From positions 1,426,001 to 1,490,000 of the forward strand of contig JAFJYI010000168.1 in assembly GCA_019022655.1 (NCBI GenBank): a DNA stretch of 64,000 bases, in the 5' to 3' direction. Source of the DNA: Acacia acuminata (taxonomy: Eukaryota; Streptophyta; Magnoliopsida; Fabales; Fabaceae). The position numbers and the translations under genes were made by a program. Within the stretch, counting starts at the first letter, position 1. Each line of letters starts with the position of its first letter. This document shows, one piece after another, positions 35,446 to 46,059 of this stretch. Below the pieces are notes generated by a model that was not told the origin of the DNA, searched no databases, and worked only from the letters and a program-made list of their open reading frames with translations.

Positions 35446-36042
35446 CTAGTAAACAGGGAGGAAGAGGCAAGGGCATTATAATTGCTTGATTTTGAAAAGA
35501 AGGTGGTGAAGAGGAAGCGAGATGAAACATTTAGTTTCACTTTTGTCTTTGGAATTTCTTGTTTCCTCATGACTTCAATGTTATTTTGTGATAGCTATAT
35601 GTGGCTACCGGGGATGTATATATTAAATAGATACATACTATCGTAGAAGTAGTTAAGACTTATATACATATATATACGTTGCTAACGATTGCTGCAGGTT
35701 CGGGCATGTATGTAACATGCCCAAATTTTGGTAAAGGATTTAGTAGAGCACTAGATTAATTGGAGAAATAAGGAGAAACTTTGATGAATTTTAATAAGGC
35801 TTTAAGTATGATGCAATTTTTAATGACAAGTTTGAACCACTGATAAAATGTTTTCAAAAGTTTTAAACGTTTCAGGAAGCCCAGCTGAACTTATTTATTA
35901 TTTTGAAATTTCTTTTTAATGAAGGGCTTTCTTTGCAAGAACCAAAACTAGCCAAGTGGGCTTAGGTTTTTAATTAAATATTACATCTTTACATAATAGG
36001 TGAAGATGCCACTGATCAGGCTCGGAATAGTGGGGTGTTACA

Positions 36043-36240
36043 CTTGACACTTGTGCTATTTACAAAAGGCACTTCACAAGACAAATGTGACACTTTACAA
36101 GGTATATGTAATAATGTACAAGACAAAAAAACTAATTTGTAAGACAAACAACCGAAAGCCTGACACGTGCTATTTACAAGAAAAGAGTCACTTTATAAGA
36201 CAATTATGATACTTTACAAGTTGCAAAAATTGACCATACG
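36043..36240. repeat. 115-bp tandem repeat region, right of solo LTR 2
   Basis: Continues the repeat broken at 29335. GTGCTATTTACAA occurs at 36052 and 36167, 115 bp apart, with CACTTCACAAGACAA between. Bases 36241-36690 are intergenic; the motif CTTTTAGTGTCCC recurs there without a known meaning. Confidence 0.7.
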
Positions 36241-36694
36241 AATTACTTTTCGGTCCTAATTATAGGAACACTTTTATTATATAAATTATACTACAAAAAT
36301 GTTCTTATAATTATGATGGGAGGAAGTAGTAACTAATTCGCAAGCTACGTGTTTTGTCATTGTATAAGCGACCAAACTCCATTGGGCTATGGTTTCGGAA
36401 ATGGCTCCAAAAGATGCAACGGTTCTCATTGATTGTCACATTTGGCCTTTCCCAATAAAAGTTCAACGTGTAATAAATGTTAGCCAAGAGCCAAATTTCT
36501 CTCTCCATGAAAAAAAAGGAAATTATAAAATTATAAAAAGGACGCCAAAAATAGTACTCTTTATGCCAAAAGCTATATTTTTAGTGTCCCTTTTCTAAAT
36601 TGGGATCATAAAGTCTACTTTTAGCATCTTTTTTCTAAATTGAACGCCAAAAGTCTGCCAAAAGTAAACTTTTAGTGTCCCTCTTAACAAGGAC

Positions 36695-37608
36695 AGAGCT
36701 TTTAGGGACCAAGGGGCCATATCGCAAAAACAAAAACAAAAGAAACAAAAAATTGTTTAGAATTTTTTTTTTTAAATATTTTTTTAATACAAATTAGTAG
36801 CCAACCATTATCTACCCGTTATCCTCATTTTTTCCCCTTTTATATCTCTCGCGGCTTATAATTCAATCTTTGTTTTATGTGGGGTCTTGTATGATTTATG
36901 TTAATCTTGTCATTTTTTTCTATATTTCGTTCTAATTACCTGAAATTTTTAGTTTATCAATGAAATTTACTTATGTGGTGTATTTTTTACTATGCTTTTA
37001 CCCATTCTACACTACACTCGTGGATGAAGTTAATTGATTTTTCATTCTAAACCTGAGCGTCTTGCCTTCCAATGTTGTGGTGTTCAATTACATGAAGTTT
37101 ATGGTTGAACCAAAGATTCACAATCACACAAATTAATAGATTAAAACTCCGCTTCATGCTAGAACCAAAAACATACTTTTGTATGGTTGAATAATTGTTT
37201 AGAGCCTTATATTGAAAAAGATGTATTTGATAGCATTAATAATAAGGTAATTATGAAGGAATTCTAAGAAATAAGCCCTAGAAGGATGACATTGTAATTA
37301 TTTTTATTATAATATACTTTTGTTATTAAAATATATGTACTTGAACTTATTGAGTGCCCACCATTCGTTGTAATTTATGTATTTGCATTTCTAACCGCAC
37401 TTAGCATTACTTTTCTAAATGACAGGTTTGTAAAATAATTATCTTTCTTATTACATCATCAAGATCCAGTTGATTTCATGAATATTCTTTTTTATATTCT
37501 TTTGTTTTTTAATGCATTTAAAACTTTTCTTAAAAAAAAAAAATCGGAGCACCCCCGGATCTCCCGCCACTTTTGGCCCCCAAATTTTTGTCCCAAGTTC
37601 CACCCCTG
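36695..37608. mobile_element. Candidate hAT-like element, low confidence
   Basis: The left edge AGGACAGAGCTTTTAGGGAC and the complement of the right edge (AGGGGTGGAACTTGGGAC) are roughly similar, and both run into a GGGGCCA block. Flanking 8-mers (CTCTTAAC, CTTTTAAA) are only partly alike. There is no coding sequence. The stretch 37609-38284 that follows holds TTAATGCAGCATGATGAACA at 37624, like the F-box 3' flank at 10998, and is otherwise unrecognised. Confidence 0.35.
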
Positions 37609-38284
37609 CCTTTTAAAATCAGTTAATGCAGCATGATGAACATGGATATATGGAAAAGGCAGGTCAATAGGAACAAGTTTTGTTGCATCATAACCCCTGT
37701 AGCAAATTCCTTTTCCTCCTCAGGATTGCCTTCGGTAATTCACTGTTTCGTCACAAAACTAATTACTTCCTCTTCCTTCGGTAATTCCTTTTCCTCTCGT
37801 CTATTTCAGCGAGGGAAGAGAGAAGAACCGTGTCTTTAATGAATTGCCCCATAAATAACTTAGAGTGCTAATTACACCTCCAAAAATAGTGTGCTGGACG
37901 CACCTAAACCTTTAATTATATATCGATATTAATAATTAGTTATAGACAAAAATATTATACTCTTACAAGTTGCAATCTTAAAGTATATTCGGTTCTGTCT
38001 TTAATTCTTATTTTTCAGAATAGTTTTATAAATTTATTTTTCCAAACAAGTTTGAAACTAATTACACATTCATTTCCGACTAAAAAAAATAGGATATAGT
38101 TTAAAAGTGAATTTGGGTTCTGAATATCAATTTTTTATTTTTATTTTTATTTTATCTTTTATATTTATCACAAAAGAGAGATCATGGTATATACTTGAAT
38201 AAAGGAAACTATAATCTTCATTAATTAAATAAATGTATTTTATATTTAGAATCAGAGAAATATCCTACCAGATATTTTGCAAAA

Positions 38285-39491
38285 AGGGAAAACTAATCTC
38301 CCAGTCCTTATAATTTCCTCAAATTTTGAATCAGGTGTAGACTTTTCTTTCTTTCTATGAGATCCTTGAAGTTTAGACCGTTAGATCCAAAAGTCCTTCT
38401 GTTACAAAGTCCGTTAAATTAGTGTGAGATGGCGTCCAGCTGGAAATATTTACTTTGACTCAGCATGAACCTGCACCGATGTGCACACGAGGTCGCTTGT
38501 CTTCGCGTTGAATTCACGGGGGAAGAAGACATTATTATCCGTAAAAAATCAGACTCCATCCACCTCATCCTCAGAGCGATCCGTTGACACACCTGAATCC
38601 ACGTTTCTTACTCATCAAAAACATGGGCAGGGAATTCTCATCCCTAAATAATTTTTTTTTAATTTTATTTTTAGAAAAAATACTTCATACACTAAAAATT
38701 AATTAACTTAAGATATTATGTGTTAAAATTTTCTTGAAGATATTGGATACTACTAGAAATATATTTCAGGATATTGGTGTTACAAAAAAATATTTCTCAA
38801 TGCAATATTATAAGGGATAGGATATTGTCACTACTAATTTTATGTCACTACCATTTTTTCTCCGTTAAATCAGAATCTTAATAGAAGAGAGAAATGATAA
38901 AGGTAGATGAGATTCGATGTGGTAGAACCTTGATAGTGACATCCTATCCTATATTATAAATTAATTAATTTGATATATTGAGTAAGAAAAATATTTCAGG
39001 TGCAACATACAATTTAATCTAAATAAATAAAAAATATAAAAAAATTAAAAAAATGTCCCTCATCCAAAATTAGGGGATGAGCCGGCATGCATCGACACTG
39101 CCCCATAAACGTCTTCAGTACACTGCCACAGATCTTTGGAAAGGCAATCCTCCTTTAATTTGTTTGAGCCACCCAATCCCTGACACTTGAAAAAGCCCCT
39201 CTAATTTGGCTTTTATTCCCATCAACGTTTCTCTCTTAAATCAGGTAGCCTCCTCATCCTTTTTCCATGATTTTTCGACACATCCTTTAATATTCCCCAC
39301 ATGGCCGGTTTTCAACGTGATTATTGGTTTACGATGTAAGTGTGTAAGAGGAGTTTTATTTTGACTTACGTGAACGTATCTTTTAATGGCAGCTCAAACT
39401 AGCACACTTAAAGGATCTCAAGGGAAAAATTGTCCAAGGGTTTGATCCAAAATTGAAGGAAATTATAAGGATCGGGAGATTAATTTTCCCT
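38285..39491. mobile_element. Long-TIR non-autonomous DNA transposon, 1.2 kb
   Basis: The left end AGGGAAAACTAATCTCCCAG, running into TCCTTATAATTTCCTC, pairs with the right end (complement AGGGAAAATTAATCTCCCGA, TCCTTATAATTTCCTT) over about 45-50 bp. A second inverted pair lies inside (38636-38690 and 39030-39090). Long TIRs without a transposase suggest a Mutator-like non-autonomous element. A convincing 9-bp duplication is not visible. Confidence 0.6.
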
Positions 39492-39925
39492 AATTTTTGT
39501 CTTTAACGTTTAAAACGGTATACTAAGTGGAAAACAACATTAGATGGGCTAAAACTGTTCTACTACATGTAAATTCATTTTTCATAGATGTATGACGTCA
39601 TTTTTATCTGCAAGTGTAAATTTGGAGAAAGCGATCACTTTTTTTTTTTTTTTGTTAGAAAAGTTTTTTTAACCCAAAATTTAATGTCCAAGATGAAGAA
39701 GAAAAACTCCACTAAAAAAAAATAAATTCTTACAATGCATATCCATTAGCTCCAGACAACTTTTTATAATGGAATGTTCATATTCAGGTCAATTTTGCAT
39801 TTGCCTTTGTACATGGTTTTTATAATGGAATATTCATATTCAGGACCAAAAAAAAAGGTACAAGACAACTTTTTAATTTTCCCTTCACTCTCTAGTTCCC
39901 ATAACTCTGTTTTTCTGTGTCCTTC
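39492..39925. other. Intergenic, with a short 61-bp-spaced repeat
   Basis: TTATAATGGAATGTTCATAT and TTATAATGGAATATTCATAT, each followed by TCAGG, occur 61 bp apart near 39765 and 39826. A poly(T) run is at 39638-39654. No gene is seen. Confidence 0.6.
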
Positions 39926-40015
39926 CGAAATCATTGGACAATTATTGGTTCTTAGCTTGCTTTGCATGGAACTACAGAATGATAATAATGACCTTTTGCC
40001 TTGAAACCCAACATT
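39926..40015 (+). pseudogene. F-box gene remnant, outlying copy
   Basis: CATTGGACAATTATTGGTTC, CTTGCTTTGCATGGAACTAC and AGAATGATAATAATGACC closely match 2430-2500 and 815-865, the points where F-box copies 1 and 2 end. Only about 80 bp are left, with no open frame. It shows that the F-box family extended at least 30 kb beyond the visible array before transposons separated the pieces. Confidence 0.6.
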
Positions 40016-40138
40016 TAATCAGTTAAGACATAAAGTGATTAATAGCTTGTTTTGGACAATTAATTTTTAACTAGTCTGTTTTGGAAAAATCTTAACTAAT
40101 TTGTTCCCCTCTAGATGTCATTCTTTATTTATTTTTAG

Positions 40139-40235
40139 ATATGATATATATAGGGACATAAAGCCAGACAATCTACTTGTTAGTTCTAATAACATTGTAA
40201 AGTTGGATGACTTTGGTTTGACTAACCATACAAGT
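40139..40235 (+). pseudogene. Protein-kinase catalytic-loop exon fragment
   Basis: After a TTTATTTTTAG acceptor-like site the translation reads IYRDIKPDNLLVSSNN and IVKLDDFGLTN. This is the HRD-KPDNLL catalytic loop and DFG magnesium-binding motif of a Ser/Thr kinase, closest in style to AGC kinases, with the histidine of HRD changed to tyrosine. About 30 residues of a 270-residue domain are present and no other kinase piece was found, so it is an isolated captured or degraded exon. Confidence 0.7.
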
Positions 40236-40369
40236 TCTTGGATATCTTGTGAAAAATGCATTCACATGACAAAACAGATTCGCCATTGATTTTTAAACTT
40301 GATAAGACTTACTATCTACAGTAATTTAAGATGATGTTTTATGTTTAGGATGGGGTGTGTGTCCCATAA

Positions 40370-40870
40370 CATTTATGGTTATTTGTGGCCTTTTAAATAC
40401 CCTCTTAGAATTTATAGGATAGTCCCAACACTAAGCAACATTGACAATACAAGTGTCAGGCTTTTTAATTATAAATTCTTAAAGAAATGAGGCACTTCAC
40501 AAGACAAGTGTGACACTTTACATGTTATATCTCGAAATTTACAAGACGAATAAACTAATTTGCAAGACATACAACTAAAAATTTGACACTTGTGCTATTT
40601 ACAAGAGGCACTTCACATGACAAGTGTGACGCTTTCCAAATTATATGTGAGAATTTACAAGACGAATAAGCTAATTTTCAAGACATACAAATGAAAAGTC
40701 TAACACGTGCTATTTATAAAAAAGAGGTACTTCACAAGACAAGTGTGACGTTTAACAAGTTCTATGTAAAAATTTAACATATGAATAAGTTAATTTGCAA
40801 GACATATCACTGAAAAGATTGACACGCTTATTTTTTTGGTTATAAAGGAGGGTATTTTTGTCCCTTCCCT
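40370..40870. repeat. 115-bp tandem repeat array, uninterrupted copy
   Basis: About 3.3 units built from AGGCACTTCACAAGACAAGT, GTGACACTTTAC, GAATTTACAAGACGAATAA and GTGCTATTTACAAG (at 40592 and 40707). Site 40582-40586 corresponds to the solo LTR 2 target and is empty here. No coding potential. Confidence 0.75.
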
Positions 40871-40974
40871 CTTGAAATTACTTCACTCCCCCCATAAAGA
40901 CCGAACTGATATTTCATAAAATTAAGGGGCCTTTTAGTAAATATTTTACTATAGAGGGCTTAGGTAAAATTTTC

Positions 40975-41720
40975 CCTAATTTTAATCTGACTCCCTGTTG
41001 AGACCATCTTTGAATAAAATGATGTGAAAGTGTGAAAATAGTTCGTATCTTTTCATGGTGGGTTATCAGAAGGTCCCATCATCCATTTCTTTGTTAACGA
41101 AGAAGAATTATTATACAACTATTTTCTTTGTTTGTCTCTTTCTTTTCCTTAGTATAAGTGTAAAACACGGTTCAAAGTGATGAATTTTCAAAGTTGTGTC
41201 TTCTTTTCGACCCGGAAAAACCTTGGGTCATCTTTAAAAGGAATAAAAAAATAAATAAAATGAAATGCAAATGTAAGTGTCGAATTTATTAAAGTAAATT
41301 AGGGTATGTTCTTTATATTGTATGGTATCACACTCTCACTACTCTTTCTTATTCCCATATTCCTTTTATTTTTGTTCTTTTTTTGTTTTCATTCCATCAA
41401 AATGTTTAAAGCCGTTGGGTCTATAGCCCAATGCCACCAAGATCCTCACTTAAGGATTTTTAAAGACTGAGGTTGTCAGTTAGAAATTCGAACCCTCTAT
41501 AAATATAATGGATACATGAAAAAAGAAAATTTCTAGTAATAAAACCGATGGATGACTAGTTGACTACAGCCGCTCCTTTCAAACAGACTCACATCGGCTT
41601 GGGTTTGGGCTTGGGCTACCTATCCTGTATTTGCTTGGGTAACCGTACGTCCAAGATAGGAAGCCTTTCCCATTTTTCCAAAGATTTACTCACGAATTCT
41701 TCTCTGAAAAAACTATTGTT
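40975..41720. repeat. Dispersed duplicated block, copy B
   Basis: Bases 40975-41310 match 12250-12655, and 41340-41720 match 19393-19720 (CAATGCCACCAAG, TTTCAAACAGACTCACATCG, GCTTGGGC). Copy B therefore preserves the sequence into which the 6.7 kb LTR element inserted in copy A. Confidence 0.7.
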
Positions 41721-41759
41721 GTTTTTATATTTTATTAATTGTAAAGCAAGTATATTCTT

Positions 41760-42190
41760 GATATTTTTACTAATGAAGTAGAACCTACTACTCGAAGTGA
41801 AATAAAATCAAATGTCTTTGAAATTGATGATAGTGGTGAAGAAGATGAAAATGATAGTCATCGTACTTATGTTGTTTAGTGGTAAGCTTGTAATGTTTTG
41901 TGTGAGTTACTTGTGGATAATAATCTATTCTTCATTATGAATTAATGACTACGTTTGTTTATTACATTAAGCTTGTTGTGTAGACATTAATGTTGACAAC
42001 GTTTATTTAATAAATTAGAATTAGAATTTTTGTATTATATTTCTTTGAAAAAAAAATGTAGGAAAAATAATTTTAATTCATAAAAATGTTTTCCGGCCCT
42101 GTCAAGGCCGGCCTTGAAAAGTAAATGTTTTTCTTACCCGGGCCTTTTAGGCCCCGACCATTTAAGAACCGCCCCGATTCCCAGCTTTAA
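41760..42190 (+). mobile_element. Possible hAT transposon 3' end, low confidence
   Basis: An acidic tail (EIDDSGEEDENDSHR) ends in a stop at about 41880, like the C-terminus of some hAT transposases. It is followed by an AT-rich 3' region and GC-rich text GGCCCTGTCAAGGCCGGCC and CCCGGGCCTTTTAGGCC near 42110-42165, which could be subterminal repeats. No dimerisation domain or target duplication was found. Confidence 0.3.
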
Positions 42191-42194
42191 AAGC

Positions 42195-42480
42195 GCACAA
42201 CCCACTGCAACCAAGTGACCACCTCATGTTATTTTAATTTCAAGTTTTTAAGTTGAGAGATTGAGTAAAGAAGGAAGGTGGAAAATGAATTTGTTCCTTC
42301 GACCCTAAATTTTGAGAGCATATGAATCTATGTGGAAAATGTGTAACGTACTTAATATAAAAAATATTTACTTAATTTGATTAGATTAATAAAGTTAGTT
42401 AAATTAGTTAATATAACATGTATTTTCTAAAACACTCCACTCATCTTTCTAAATTCCCTCATTCCCCTCCTCTTTAATTA
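42195..42480. repeat. Dispersed block relating to 11600-11880
   Basis: Contains GAGTAAAGAAGGAAGGTGG, AATTTTGAGAGCATA and TTTTCTAAAACACTCCACTC, as in 11600-11880. Part of it (from 42271) is also the start of the U1/U2 direct duplication. Confidence 0.7.
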
Positions 42481-42746
42481 CTGTTGATGGAGCATCTATA
42501 GGAGTAAAATTGGAAAAGATTGACAAACATGCAGACTATGTCTTCTATTTATAACTTAGAGCAACTTTTTAAATATGTCTTATATTAAGGATTAAATGAG
42601 TATTATTTTTATTAACACTAAACTGAAAGAATTAATGATAATCAGGGTAATCAGTAACCAAACACAATAATCAAACCTCTCTCAAAATCAATGTTATCGA
42701 GAGGCATACGCAATTAATCCATTTACAAGTCATTACCTCTATGAAC

Positions 42747-43930
42747 ATGGCTTGGTTACTTACGATAGTCTATGCTAGTCCGAATGTTACGTCTCGGTGT
42801 GTTTTGTGGAGCGAACTTGGTAGGCTGGGGAATTCGATAGAAGGGGCATGGATTTTTTTTGCGTGGGGGGGTTGATTTCAACGCTACTCTCTTAGATAAG
42901 GAACGAACATCAACTCATCGTCTTTCACTCTTTCTGACGACATAGATTTTACGAGCTGGGTTGAGACTATGAATTTGCATGCCAGGTGGAAACGGGTGCA
43001 ACTGAAGCTCGTCTGGACCGGGTTCTTGCCAATGAGAGGAAGAGTCGCTTGTTCAGCCATGCTCGTGTAACACATGTCTCTCACTATACATCTGACCACA
43101 GGCCCTTGCTTCTACGAATGGATCAGAGTTGCAGTCAGCTACGACCGAATTCTCCGTTTCGTTTTATTGCATCATGGGTTTTACATGATAAATTTCGAAG
43201 ATTTTGTAAAACAAGCGTGGCATGAAGAGATGGAGTGGACTGAAAATATTACACGATCATAATGAGTATACAGACTAGTTATGTAAGAGCCTAATTAACC
43301 CCCGTGTGTGGCACCGTTTTTCTTCATTGGAGTTCTCGGCGTGGCTTCGATGGAATCTTGCCCACATCTCGTAACAACCTACTGGTGGATTTGGAGACAT
43401 CGGAACCTCCATATATTTGAATAGCGGTCAATATCGAACAACACCATCATAATGTGTGTGCAGACTGTGCTCAGTGATATGAAAGAAGCTCATACGAAGT
43501 TCAACCGTGGTAGACGTGGAATGGATACTTGGGAGAGACCGAGACCAGGATGGGTTAAAATTAACGTTGATGGAGCATTCTCCCACATTCCGAATGCTAC
43601 TACTTGTGCTGGTGTCTTGAGAGATGCACGAAGGAGATTGCCTCTCTGCTGAAATCTGGGGACGCATGCATTGATTGAAACTTGCATGAGACCTAGGCTT
43701 TCGACATGTAATCCTTGAGTTAGATTCTGAGGAAGCAGTGAAGGGTTGCTGCAGAATCATGTCGCGGAAAGTCATGGGGACAAGGATACGATTATGGTTT
43801 CTCAACAGTTGATTAGAAGATGGTTGAACACGGTAGCTGATTGGTTGGCTAAACAAGGGTTATCGGCCATGTTAGGTTTTCATGGAGTTCGAGAGGCTCC
43901 CCCAGTCCCCTGAGCTGCATCGAATTATGG
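42747..43930 (+). pseudogene. LINE ORF2 relic: endonuclease joined to RNase H (U1)
   Basis: From 42747 the frame reads WLLTIVYASPNVTSRCVLWS and GRLGNSIEGAWIF, then a stop where GGDFNATL is expected. This is the core of an APE-type LINE endonuclease. From 42986 in another frame comes ARLDRVLANERKSRLF and TSDHRPLLLRM, the endonuclease C-terminus. At 43536 ERPRPGWVKINVDGAFSH begins an RNase H domain, ending near 43860 with NTVADWLAKQGL and FHGVREAPP. The whole reverse transcriptase (usually over 500 residues) is missing between them. Several frameshifts and stops are present, so it is not functional. Confidence 0.8.
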
Positions 43931-45134
43931 AGCTGGATAAGGGCTAATTAGTTAGTTTGGTTTTCTCATTAATCAGTACAAGAAGCCTAGTAAGGGATTT
44001 CTTAGTATTGTTAAAAAAATTGAAGGTAGGTTAGACCTGATTTCAATTTTATATGTTCAACAATTATAATTATATACACATACATATTCAAATTTCAAAA
44101 TTATATTTTATAATTATACTGAGAATATTTATTGTTATGTATTTCAGTTTTTATCACCCTCGCTCATTATTTTATTGGCTTTTGATTGAATTCTTCAAAG
44201 TATGCCAATATAGTGAATCGCTCATCTTCCTTCAAACGAGAATGCTTCCATTACAGAAATTCCAATTGATTTAACTCCAAAGATAAGGCCAAAGCAAAAC
44301 AACTCACACACACACACACTCTCTCTCTACAATTATCATGACCGGAAAAATTCCATTTTTCTAAAAACAAACCAGAGAAATCTATTATGTGAAATGGGTC
44401 TTGGTCATTTCAATCAAAAGAGTTGGTTCTGCACTTGGAACCACGGATTCAGTCTCAGATTCAAGGGTGAGAAGGACCTCACACGATCACGCGATCGGCT
44501 AATGGTGGATTAATGAGAGCTACGAGGTATTGGGTTATGGAAATTTTTTAATTAAATCCAGTTATAGAAGGGCATTCTAGCCTTTTAACTATACTGAAAA
44601 AATTCCTAAATCAGTCCTATTGTCATTTATTAAGAATTTGTTGAAAATATAGGCCTAAATATGAATTTAAGCATTTTAAAAACTGGATTTAATTGAGATT
44701 TCCTCTATTTATAATTAAATACCCTAAAGCACCAAATCCATATATATATTATCAAAATCTCAAATGTATCCTTGATATTACTACATAATTTTTACGTCAC
44801 TTTCTCTTCAAATGCATGCATGAAATGGGAAGATGTTTTGTTAGTAATTCTTATTTATAAAATGAGTCTCAAAGGAATATATATACACTAGAGAGATGTG
44901 TGCTATCTTTGTAGTCCTTTCATTGTTGGGAATTTGATTCCTGAAGGATTCAATTATTTAATGTTCAGACAATTAACGTGACACCCAAATTGTTACTGAG
45001 ACTCCAAAAAATAAAAACTAAGTATGCACTATTTCACAATGAATGAATCTTAATTAATTGATGTTTCCATTGATAATTGATGTTAATGAATCTGAATTAA
45101 TGGTTCAGACGTGTTGTCATCTATGTCTATCTAC

Positions 45135-45225
45135 TCCCTCTGATACTAAAATTAGCATATCGAAATGTTATTTAATTAATTAGCATATCAAGTCCTTGGT
45201 TACAAACGCACAAAATTTAGTATCA
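45135..45225. mobile_element. Stowaway-like MITE fragment (U1)
   Basis: CTCCCTCTGATACTAAAATT and AGCATATC-AAATGTTATTTA resemble the arm of the fold-back at 6956-7138. A second copy is at 50667-50750 within U2, inherited by the duplication. Confidence 0.5.
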
Positions 45226-46059
45226 TCTGAGTGATTAACGGGCCCCATCAGAAATTGTGCTGATTATCTCGCATAGATTAAGAAATTAATCCTTTTTGGT
45301 GAAGAAAATTAATATTTTAATTCTTATAATTTACCTAGATTTTTAAATTAATACTTATGCGTTGATTTTTTTTTTTTTTTTTTTTTTTTTTGGTTGAAAA
45401 ATCACTCCTTATAATTTTAAAATAATATGAGTCAATCCCTACATTTTCTTAATCTCTAATTTTTATAAGTTTGGACGAGTTTTGTTTTGTTTTTGTTTTT
45501 CCTAGTATTTCAACGAAAGAGGATAAAAATCAGCACAGCAACATACTGCAATGTTTTCGATTGAAAAACCACAAGTGGAAGATTTTATGACAAGGGAGAC
45601 AACATGTTTACTTTACCATTTCGATTGATTTACATTTGTTTAGTTTTCTCAAATCATCTATGTACAAACATCTTCAATATTTCACATTCCTTCCTTAGCA
45701 CACTGCGTCGCCTCATAGCCACGTTGGGGAAGAAGGTAGTTCCTCCGATACACCAATCTGGGGCACAACAGATCCTTCGACAGGGAAGCTTTGGATCTGT
45801 CCTAATGGCAACCTGTAAGTGATGCCAAGTTACCGATAATGTTACAATTTTCTTCTCTAATTGGTTTGTATGCTAATATTTGCATGATGTCCTCGTCTAC
45901 GATTTGTGCCTCATAATCGGTGGGGATTTCATCTCGACCCAATTATTCCATAATTACAATCAACCTTGGGCCAAGTGGACGAGAGATTCCTAAGGACAAT
46001 CGAAATGCTTGGTTCAATGAGTTCTTGGTAAGTTATTTGTTTTATGGTTATTAATTAAG

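Larger units (their letters stand above)
29336..36042 (+). mobile_element. Solo LTR 2 (long gypsy-type LTR)
   Basis: Starts TGTGACATCCCAAAATTTG and ends GTGGGGTGTTACA, with the 5-bp duplication CTTGA at 29331-29335 and 36043-36047. The paralogous repeat at 40582-40586 shows the unoccupied site (TTTGA). Once the hAT element and inner solo LTR with their duplications are removed, it is about 3.2 kb. It carries a donor-like TTGGTAAGCC near 31207. No internal coding region is left. Confidence 0.85.
42271..45593. repeat. 3.3 kb direct duplication, copy U1
   Basis: From AAGGAAGGTGGAAAATG to TTTTATGACAA it matches 47689-51098 with high identity and small indels. It lacks the MITE found at 50076-50281 in U2 (empty site TATTACTAC at 44776-44784) and keeps about 150 bp (44470-44625) missing from U2. 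It includes the LINE relic at 42747-43930 and a 24-base poly(T) run near 45370. Bases 43931-45593 otherwise hold no gene. Confidence 0.85.
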
